Source: UBA7985 sp002690455 (GTDB lineage Bacteria; Pseudomonadota; Alphaproteobacteria; UBA7985). Taken from it: DNA of 20,418 nucleotides. Shown here in pieces: positions 14,849 through 20,418 of the stretch (the first letter of the stretch is position 1; every line of letters starts with the position of its first letter). A program made the translations under genes and the position numbers. The notes beneath the pieces were generated by a model. The model did no database searches and had not been told where the DNA came from. It was given only the letters and a program-made list of their open reading frames with translations. The DNA lies in NCBI GenBank assembly GCA_965662775.1, contig CBFIIW010000025.1, forward strand, positions 1 through 20,418. Direction: 5' to 3'.

Positions 14849-16279
14849 ATGACTGCGTTTTCTGCTGATCTTGCGGTGATCCTGCCCGAGTTGCTGCTGG
14901 CCTTGATGGGTATGGTATTGCTGCTCTGGGGAGCATTCCGCGGCAATCGAGACTTCGGCATCATCACCCTTGCCGCGGCGCTACTAATGTTTGCTGCTGC
15001 GGCATTGGCAATCGTCGCCCCGTCGGGGAGCGGCTTTAACACCCTGTTCGTCAACGACTCTTTTGCTCGGTTCAGCAAAGTCCTCATCTTCGCCGGTTCA
15101 GGCGTGGCAACGCTCATGGCGCTGGCCTTCAGCACGGATACTTTCCGCCGGTTTGAAATGCCGGTGTTGATGGTCTACGCCGCCACTGGCCTGTCGGTCA
15201 TGGTGTCCGCCCAAGACCTGATGACGGTTTACTTGGGCATCGAGTTATCCTCACTTTCAGCTTACGTGCTTGCGGCGCTGCGTCGGGATAACCTGCGCGC
15301 TTCGGAGGCCGGACTGAAGTACTTCGTGCTCGGTGCTCTTTCATCGGGCATCCTGCTCTACGGTATGTCCTTGGTATACGGCTATACGGGTGGGACCAGC
15401 TTCGAGGCTGTTGCAGCGGGGATCGCCGGTGACCCCGGATTTGGGCTGATCATCGGTCTGGTGTTCCTCATGGCCGGGTTGGCCTTTAAGATTTCTGCGG
15501 CACCTTTTCATATGTGGACCCCAGACGTTTACCAGGGCGCGCCGACGCCAGTGACGGCCTTCCTTGCGACGGCCTCAAAAATGGGAGCCTTCGCGCTGGT
15601 GATCCGGGTGATGCTGGAGCCCTTCGCTGATATCGTCGACAGCTGGCGGCAGATCGTAATGCTGCTTGCGGTGGTTTCCATGGTCTGGGGTTCACTGGCC
15701 GCGATCTGGCAAACCAACATCAAGCGGCTGATGGCCTACTCCTCAATCGGCCACATGGGCTTTGCGCTCGTGGGTGTAGCAGCGGGCAGTCAGGCTGGCG
15801 TAGCCGGTTGTCTTGTCTACCTGGCGACGTACGTGGTTATGAACCTCGGCGCCTTTGCGCTGATCCTATCCATGAAGCGCGGCGGGGAGCCGGTGGAGGC
15901 CATCAGCGATCTCGCAGGCCTGGCGCGTGCGCGCCTGCCTATGGCGCTGGCGTTGCTGGTGATCTTCTTCTCTATGGCTGGGATTCCGCCGCTGGCAGGT
16001 TTCTTCGGCAAGTTCCTTGTCTTCACCGCAGCGGTTGAAGCCGGGTTCTGGTGGCTCGCCGTGGTCGGCCTGCTGACGTCAGTGATTTCAGCCTTCTATT
16101 ACATCCGCATCATCAAGATTGCCTTTTTTGACGACCTGCCGGAGGAGGGGACTTTTGATGACGCAGGCTTCACGCTCCGGGCCGTTTATGGTCTATCGGC
16201 CCTGTCGGTGCTGCTATTCATCGTGGTGCTGTCGTTTGTGGTCAGCTGGGCAAATGCGGCAGCGGGCGTCTTCGCCTGA
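14849..16279 (+). CDS. nuoN: NADH-quinone oxidoreductase subunit N (proton-pumping, antiporter-like)
   Basis: NuoN is the antiporter-like proton pump nearest the quinone arm. The 476-residue protein is of usual length. Conserved sites include YLGIELSSLSAYVLAAL with Glu132, AGLAFKISAAPFHMWTPDVY with the TM7 lysine, and NIKRLMAYSSIGHMGFAL. GIPPLAGFFGKF lies near the C-terminal helices. GGAG precedes the ATG at 14849. It ends the nuo run; birA follows after 44 bases, and no terminator is seen between them, so birA is probably on the same transcript. Confidence 0.98.
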   Translation: MTAFSADLAVILPELLLALMGMVLLLWGAFRGNRDFGIITLAAALLMFAAAALAIVAPSGSGFNTLFVNDSFARFSKVLIFAGSGVATLMALAFSTDTFRRFEMPVLMVYAATGLSVMVSAQDLMTVYLGIELSSLSAYVLAALRRDNLRASEAGLKYFVLGALSSGILLYGMSLVYGYTGGTSFEAVAAGIAGDPGFGLIIGLVFLMAGLAFKISAAPFHMWTPDVYQGAPTPVTAFLATASKMGAFALVIRVMLEPFADIVDSWRQIVMLLAVVSMVWGSLAAIWQTNIKRLMAYSSIGHMGFALVGVAAGSQAGVAGCLVYLATYVVMNLGAFALILSMKRGGEPVEAISDLAGLARARLPMALALLVIFFSMAGIPPLAGFFGKFLVFTAAVEAGFWWLAVVGLLTSVISAFYYIRIIKIAFFDDLPEEGTFDDAGFTLRAVYGLSALSVLLFIVVLSFVVSWANAAAGVFA

Positions 16280-16323
16280 CGGATACCTCGACCAAGGCTG
16301 AGAGCCTTTTCGGTCTCGCGCCG

Positions 16324-17103
16324 TTGGACCTGCCGTCTGGCTGGCAGGGCCGGTTTTATGACAGCATCGGATCGACCAGTGATACCTTGCTGGGCTTGAT
16401 GCGTGCGGGCGAGATCAACGCACCAACCCTTGTGATGGCTGCTGAGCAAACCGCCGGCCGGGGCCGGGGCCGGGGCGCAGGGAGTTGGAGCACCAATCGC
16501 GGCAACCTGGCTGTCAGTTTCGTGCACTTTCCGACATCGCCGCAAGCCGACTGGTTTGCGCTCAGCTATGCCGCCGGACTGGCGTTGGCCCGCGTACTGG
16601 TGGAGGTCTGTGGCTTCGATGAAGCCGATGTTGGGCTGAAATGGCCCAACGATGTTTTCGTCCGTGGTGCTAAGATCGGTGGTTTGCTGCTGGAGACGAC
16701 CAACACGCCGCAAGGTGTTCCAGGCCTGGTGCTGGGCATGGGGGTCAATCTCGCCCACGCCCCACGTCTGGACGGCGCTGCGTATCGGGCAGCAAACCTG
16801 CGTCAGCTTGGTTATCAGGGCCCCGAACGGTCCGTTGTGCTGGGGCTGATCGAGGCCTGGGATTCGACAACGCGACGATTTGACCGTATGCAAGCGCCGC
16901 GGACGTCTTTGTTTCGGGACTGGCAGTCTAGGGCCATGTATCTCAATGAAGCCATTACTGTACGGCTCGAAGGTGATCGGCAGAAAGTCGGGGTTTTCCT
17001 TGGGTTGGACGAGCGCAGCGGTGCGCTCCTCCTGAAACTCGCAGATGGCCGCATCGAGCCCGTTGTGGCTGGGGATGTTGGCCTGCTCGGCGGTGGGGCT
17101 TGA
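16324..17103 (+). CDS. birA: Biotin--[acetyl-CoA-carboxylase] ligase, without DNA-binding domain
   Basis: BirA activates biotin with ATP and attaches it to the lysine of biotin carboxyl carrier proteins. The 259-residue protein has the catalytic domain (about 12-210) and a small C-terminal SH3-like domain (about 215-259) but lacks the N-terminal helix-turn-helix of E. coli BirA, so it should be an enzyme only. Key motifs are STSDTLL, the biotin/AMP loop TAGRGRGRGAGSW (43-55), GNLAVSF, LKWPNDVFV with the catalytic lysine, KIGGLLLE and GMGVNLAH. The loop is two residues longer than the usual GRGRxGRxW pattern, matching one extra CCGGGG unit at 16458-16475. The start is uncertain: TTG at 16324 is the first usable codon, with no clear ribosome site, and the residues before it (16279-16323) are also open. 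Confidence 0.93.
   Translation: MDLPSGWQGRFYDSIGSTSDTLLGLMRAGEINAPTLVMAAEQTAGRGRGRGAGSWSTNRGNLAVSFVHFPTSPQADWFALSYAAGLALARVLVEVCGFDEADVGLKWPNDVFVRGAKIGGLLLETTNTPQGVPGLVLGMGVNLAHAPRLDGAAYRAANLRQLGYQGPERSVVLGLIEAWDSTTRRFDRMQAPRTSLFRDWQSRAMYLNEAITVRLEGDRQKVGVFLGLDERSGALLLKLADGRIEPVVAGDVGLLGGGA
16458..16475 (+). repeat. Three tandem CCGGGG units inside birA
   Basis: Three perfect copies of CCGGGG (16458-16463, 16464-16469, 16470-16475) encode the alternating Gly-Arg residues of the biotin-binding loop. The unit is 6 bp, so changes in copy number keep frame and add or remove one Gly-Arg pair. Confidence 0.85.
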
Positions 17104-17175
17104 CCAAGCATTTCCGCTGACGCGCGCCCGTCTGGGGTTGCGGCCGCACAGATCGTGAATAAGTCGGACAGGACC

Positions 17176-17961
17176 ATGTTGCTTGCCATCGATTCAGGAA
17201 ACACCAACGTCGTCTTCACGCTGATGGACGATCACGCATCGCTGCGCTCCTGGCGGCGGACGGCAGACGATCGCCGGACAGCGGATGAAGACGGGGTCTG
17301 GCTACGGGCGCTGATGAAGCAGGCCGGCTATAAGCCCAAGGCCGTAAGCGCCGTTATCATCTCCTCGGTGCGGCCTGCGGCTCTTTTCGGACTGCGTCAG
17401 CTCGCGGAAGTTTACTTTGGTACGGTGCCACTTGTTGTGGGCGAACCGGAGGTGCCATTGACCTTTGATATCCGGGTTGATCGGCCCGATCATGTTGGCG
17501 CTGACCGGCTGGTCAATACGCGGGCTGTTCAGTCGGTGCTCGGGCAGGGGCCGGCCATCGTGGTTGATTTCGGCACTGCGACCACGCTGGACGTGGTGGC
17601 GGAAGACGGCGCTTACATTGGTGGTGTGATAGCACCGGGGGTTAACCTTTCTGCCGAAGCCCTGTATCACGCGGCGGCGAGGCTACCGCGGATCGACATT
17701 CAGCGGCCGAGCCAGGTTCTCGGTCGAGACACCGTAGCCTGCATGCAGTCTGGACTATTCTGGGGCTATGTTTCGATGATCGAGGGCCTGATCCAGCGCT
17801 TACGCAAAGAATTGAACATACCCAGCGCGCCGGTCGTGGCGACGGGTGGACTGGCCGTCCTGTTCTCGGACGGTACGGATGTATTCGACCACATCGACCC
17901 AGATTTCACCGCCAAGGGATTGGCGGCTCTGTACTCGGATTGGGCCAGGACGCAGGTCTAG
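17176..17961 (+). CDS. coaX: Type III pantothenate kinase
   Basis: CoaX phosphorylates pantothenate, the first step of CoA synthesis, in the cytoplasm; the type III class belongs to the ASKHA fold and needs a monovalent cation. The 261-residue protein starts MLLAIDSGNTN, with the phosphate-binding Asp6, and has the GADR motif (108-111), DFGTATTLDVV (131-141) and GGVIAPGVN, all typical of the class. The ATG at 17176 is preferred over the in-frame GTG at 17155 because AGGA lies 5 bases upstream and family members begin MLLAID. It sits 72 bases after birA and 111 bases before rnj, in an order common in alphaproteobacteria. Confidence 0.96.
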   Translation: MLLAIDSGNTNVVFTLMDDHASLRSWRRTADDRRTADEDGVWLRALMKQAGYKPKAVSAVIISSVRPAALFGLRQLAEVYFGTVPLVVGEPEVPLTFDIRVDRPDHVGADRLVNTRAVQSVLGQGPAIVVDFGTATTLDVVAEDGAYIGGVIAPGVNLSAEALYHAAARLPRIDIQRPSQVLGRDTVACMQSGLFWGYVSMIEGLIQRLRKELNIPSAPVVATGGLAVLFSDGTDVFDHIDPDFTAKGLAALYSDWARTQV

Positions 17962-18072
17962 ATACGTGATTGCGTCAAAATGAATGACGGTCTCAGACTG
18001 CGCGGCACCTGCCCGTGGCCTCAGGCCCTTGCAACCGTGTGACGTGGATGACCACGGCGCAAAAGGAGATTT

Positions 18073-19749
18073 ATGGCTGTACGCCTGACGAAACCTGCCA
18101 AAGACGAAATTCTGTTCGTAGCCCTCGGTGGCTGCGGAGAAATTGGCATGAATCTTTACGCCTATGGGCACAACAATCAGTGGCTGATTGTGGATTGTGG
18201 CGTGGCTTTTGGCGATCTGACAACGCCTGGCATGGACGTGCTCGTCGCTGACATCGGACCGCTGCTGGACGGCGGGGGAAAGATCGTTGGCCTCGCCATA
18301 ACCCATGCGCACGAGGACCATATTGGCGCGATTCCACACCTCATCGAGGATCTTGATTGCCCCATCTATGCCACGCCCTTTGCCGCATCGATGATCGAGC
18401 GCAAGGTCGATAGCTATGGTGGACGGGACGTGGAACTCCACCGTGTGCCCCAGGGCGAGAGCGTCGATATCGGTGGGTTCAACGTCGAATTTATACCGGT
18501 CACCCACTCGATCCCGGAGGCGTGCGCGCTGTCTATTACCACTCCGGCGGGCAGAATGATTCACACGGGTGACTGGAAGATTGACGAGGACCCGCAGCTG
18601 GGTCGGATGATCGATAGCGACAGGCTGGCGGCGCTGGGGCGGGAAGGTGTACTGGCGCTGGTTTGCGATTCGACCAATGCGCTGGAGGACGGGCACAGTG
18701 GATCAGAGGGTGAGGTTTACCCCGGTCTGCTCGATCTGGTCGAGAAGGCTCAGGGGCGCGTTGCGGTGACGTGCTTTGCTACCAACGTGGCGCGCGTAAC
18801 AACGGTGGCACGCGTGGCACAGGCCACCGGTCGGCGACTAGCGTTGGTGGGACGGTCGCTGCACCGGCTCTACGAGGTCTCCAAGGAGAATGGCTATTTG
18901 CAGTCCTTCCCGGACGTTGTTGGGGAAGACGCCATTGGGCGACTGCCACGTGAAGAGGTGCTGATGCTTGTCACTGGGACTCAGGGTGAGCCACGGGCCG
19001 CGCTCTCCAAGTTGGCTCGCAATGAGCATCATGACGCCTTTCTCGACGCCGGCGATACTGTGATTTATTCCAGCCGGGAGATTCCCGGTAATGAGGTGGA
19101 CATCAATCGCGTGCGCAACCAGCTTGCGGCTATGGGCGTCATTGTACTGTCGGATGGTGAAGAGGGTCTGAACGTCCACGTGACGGGGCACCCAAAGCGG
19201 GATGAACTGATGCAGATGTATCAGTGGACCCAACCGAGCGTTGCTGTGGCCGTGCATGGCGAGGCTCGACACCAGCTGGCCAACGCGAAGCTGGCACTGG
19301 CCTGTCAGGTTGGACAGGCGCTCGCCCCTGCTGACGGGGATGTCATCCGGCTGCGTGCGGGCCAAGAAGCAGAGGTCGTCCAGCAGTTAGATCTGGATGT
19401 TCTCGGGCTTGATGGTAGCCGGCTGATACCGCTGGAGAGCGAGGTGGTTCGCTTGCGCAAACGGATGATGCACAACGGTGCCATAAACGTGGCTGTTGCA
19501 GTTAACGCGCGCGGGAATTTGGTCGCTGATCCTGTGATGTCGTCGAACGGAGTCTTTGAGACTCCCGAAGAAGACGAAATAGAAGACGAAGCGGCAGACT
19601 GGGCCTGGGATGCGGTTGACCGCATGAGCCGGGCTGACCGTCAGTCTGACGACGCGATCGAATCGGTGGTGTTCAAAGCGCTGCGAAAATTCTGTAAGAA
19701 TAATGTTGGTAAACGGCCATTGGTCACAGTTTCAGTGCTGCGGGTCTGA
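18073..19749 (+). CDS. rnj: Ribonuclease J (metallo-beta-lactamase/beta-CASP)
   Basis: RNase J is a 5'-exonuclease and endonuclease that processes rRNA and degrades mRNA. The 558-residue protein has the metallo-beta-lactamase core with the zinc motif HAHEDH (78-83), His145 (VTHSIPEA) and Asp167 (HTGDWKID), the beta-CASP domain (about 200-370) with NVARVTTVARVA and TGTQGEPRAAL, the VTGHPKRDEL motif with a further metal-site histidine and VAVHGEARH, then a C-terminal domain (about 450-558). An AGGAG ribosome site (18064-18068) precedes the ATG. The 111-base leader carries a small hairpin, CGTGG/CCACG (18043-18056), just before the ribosome site; self-regulation is possible but unsupported. Confidence 0.97.
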   Translation: MAVRLTKPAKDEILFVALGGCGEIGMNLYAYGHNNQWLIVDCGVAFGDLTTPGMDVLVADIGPLLDGGGKIVGLAITHAHEDHIGAIPHLIEDLDCPIYATPFAASMIERKVDSYGGRDVELHRVPQGESVDIGGFNVEFIPVTHSIPEACALSITTPAGRMIHTGDWKIDEDPQLGRMIDSDRLAALGREGVLALVCDSTNALEDGHSGSEGEVYPGLLDLVEKAQGRVAVTCFATNVARVTTVARVAQATGRRLALVGRSLHRLYEVSKENGYLQSFPDVVGEDAIGRLPREEVLMLVTGTQGEPRAALSKLARNEHHDAFLDAGDTVIYSSREIPGNEVDINRVRNQLAAMGVIVLSDGEEGLNVHVTGHPKRDELMQMYQWTQPSVAVAVHGEARHQLANAKLALACQVGQALAPADGDVIRLRAGQEAEVVQQLDLDVLGLDGSRLIPLESEVVRLRKRMMHNGAINVAVAVNARGNLVADPVMSSNGVFETPEEDEIEDEAADWAWDAVDRMSRADRQSDDAIESVVFKALRKFCKNNVGKRPLVTVSVLRV

Positions 19750-19914
19750 GGCGACGTGATCGAGACCTGCCGTTGGCCTGATGTCGCTGAAAGTGCCTGA
19801 AATAACGACCCTTTGAGGGGCGTACTATAGGAAACCGAGTTTCTGAGAATGGAGACTTGGAGGTTATTGCGCCCTTTGCGCAGTCAAATTCGAGGGTGGG
19901 GGAGACCATCGCGC
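19750..19914 (+). other. Intergenic region between rnj and mce
   Basis: These 165 bases hold no credible gene. An imperfect stem pairs 19806-19811 with 19817-19822 around five bases (one mismatch), with no T-tract, so it is not a clear terminator. TACTAT at 19823-19828 resembles a -10 box, but no -35 match lies at the right spacing. An in-frame upstream ATG at 19849 would add 22 arginine-rich residues to the epimerase. Confidence 0.4.
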
Positions 19915-20319
19915 ATGCTGGGTCGTCTCAATCACGTCGCAATAGCGGTGCCGGATCTGGCAGCGGCCAGTGCCGTCTATGCCAAGACGCTGGAGGCTGA
20001 GGTGTCGACGCCGGTGGATTTATACGATCATGGTGTCCGGGTGGTCTTTGTGCACTTGCCAAATACAAAGATCGAACTGCTGGAGCCACTTGGAGACGAC
20101 AGCCCTATTGCAAGGTTTCTGGAGAAAAACCCCGCAGGTGGGATGCATCATTTGTGTTACGAGGTTGCGGATATAATCGCGGCGAGGAACCACCTTCTGG
20201 CACAGGGGGCACGCGTCTTGGGAGATGGGGAGCCTAAGGTTGGTGCGCACGGCAGGCCGGTACTGTTTCTGCACCCTAAGGACTTCTGCGGTACGCTTGT
20301 TGAGTTGGAGCAGGTCTGA
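19915..20319 (+). CDS. mce: Methylmalonyl-CoA epimerase
   Basis: The enzyme interconverts (S)- and (R)-methylmalonyl-CoA in the propionyl-CoA to succinyl-CoA route. The 134-residue protein belongs to the vicinal oxygen chelate (glyoxalase) fold with two beta-alpha-beta-beta-beta modules. Likely metal ligands are His7 (LNHVAIAV), Glu54 (KIELLEPL), His78 or His79 (GGMHHLCYEV) and Glu130 (GTLVELEQV), in the family spacing. The ATG at 19915 gives the normal family length and follows a GGGGGAG ribosome site; the ATG at 19849 would add an unlikely arginine-rich leader. It follows rnj by 165 bases. In related genomes I recall proS downstream, which would lie past the window edge. Confidence 0.93.
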   Translation: MLGRLNHVAIAVPDLAAASAVYAKTLEAEVSTPVDLYDHGVRVVFVHLPNTKIELLEPLGDDSPIARFLEKNPAGGMHHLCYEVADIIAARNHLLAQGARVLGDGEPKVGAHGRPVLFLHPKDFCGTLVELEQV

Positions 20320-20353
20320 GATTTTTTGCTGAGACTGGCGGGGTTGCGGGCTC

Positions 20354-20383
20354 GATTTGACGCCGCTTCGCGGCTTACAAATC
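20354..20383 (+). repeat. Interrupted 30-base stem-loop after mce
   Basis: Outer arms GATTTG (20354-20359) and CAAATC (20378-20383) enclose an inner stem, GCCGC (20362-20366) with GCGGC (20370-20374), around a TTC loop. No T-tract follows on either strand, so it is not a normal intrinsic terminator. It could be a dispersed palindromic element or a leader structure for the next gene. The rest of 20320-20418 shows no coding sequence. Confidence 0.5.
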
Positions 20384-20418
20384 TCCCCCGCGCAGTCAAA
20401 CGGACACGACGGACGGTG

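Noticed and set aside
17980..18042. 20-codon frame between coaX and rnj
   Set aside because: No ribosome site and no sign of a recognisable leader peptide.
20320..20330. Six-T run right after the mce stop as a terminator
   Set aside because: No stem lies immediately upstream of the T run.

Overview
The window looks like a chromosomal segment of an alphaproteobacterium, probably Rhodospirillales-like. It is GC-rich, and it carries complex I genes followed by birA, coaX, rnj and mce, an order I know from that class. The lineage is inferred from gene order and protein style, not from a marker gene. There are no RNA genes, insertion sequences, CRISPR arrays or phage genes. Apart from kdsA, which is cut by the left edge, every gene looks intact.

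Layout. (1) Positions 1-942, minus strand: a small gene with the look of a CesT/SycE-type secretion chaperone lies just upstream of the 5' half of kdsA (KDO-8-phosphate synthase). The 57-base gap between them holds a hairpin and a 14-bp tandem repeat that includes the kdsA start codon. (2) 1078-1704, plus strand: a one-helix membrane protein with a ClpP-like domain, meeting stop-to-stop with a minus-strand EamA/DMT transporter (1705-2613). (3) 2745-5222: a dimethylglycine/sarcosine-dehydrogenase-type flavoprotein with a C-terminal GcvT domain. (4) 5345-6322: an outer-membrane MipA/OmpV-family protein. (5) 6476-16279: nuoG, H, I, J, K, L, M and N, the second half of a complex I operon. (6) 16324-20319: birA, coaX, rnj and mce, then a 99-base tail with a stem-loop.

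How the genes fit together. NuoG supplies iron-sulfur clusters of the hydrophilic arm and NuoI the last clusters before quinone. NuoH, J, K, L, M and N form the membrane arm that pumps protons. nuoA-F are not upstream of nuoG. An outer-membrane protein gene is there instead, so the nuo locus is split or rearranged. birA, coaX, rnj and mce are housekeeping genes for biotin attachment, CoA synthesis, RNA decay and methylmalonyl-CoA epimerisation. A biotin ligase near a methylmalonyl-CoA epimerase would suit propionyl-CoA metabolism, which needs a biotin-dependent carboxylase, but that carboxylase is not seen here.

I found no complete undescribed system. The points most worth a second look are the missing nuoA-F, the ClpP-like membrane protein with a plausible Ser-His-Asp triad, the isolated CesT-like gene, the chained mini-ORFs before kdsA, the structured repeat-bearing nuoJ-nuoK gap, and a repeat-driven two-residue expansion in the biotin-binding loop of BirA.
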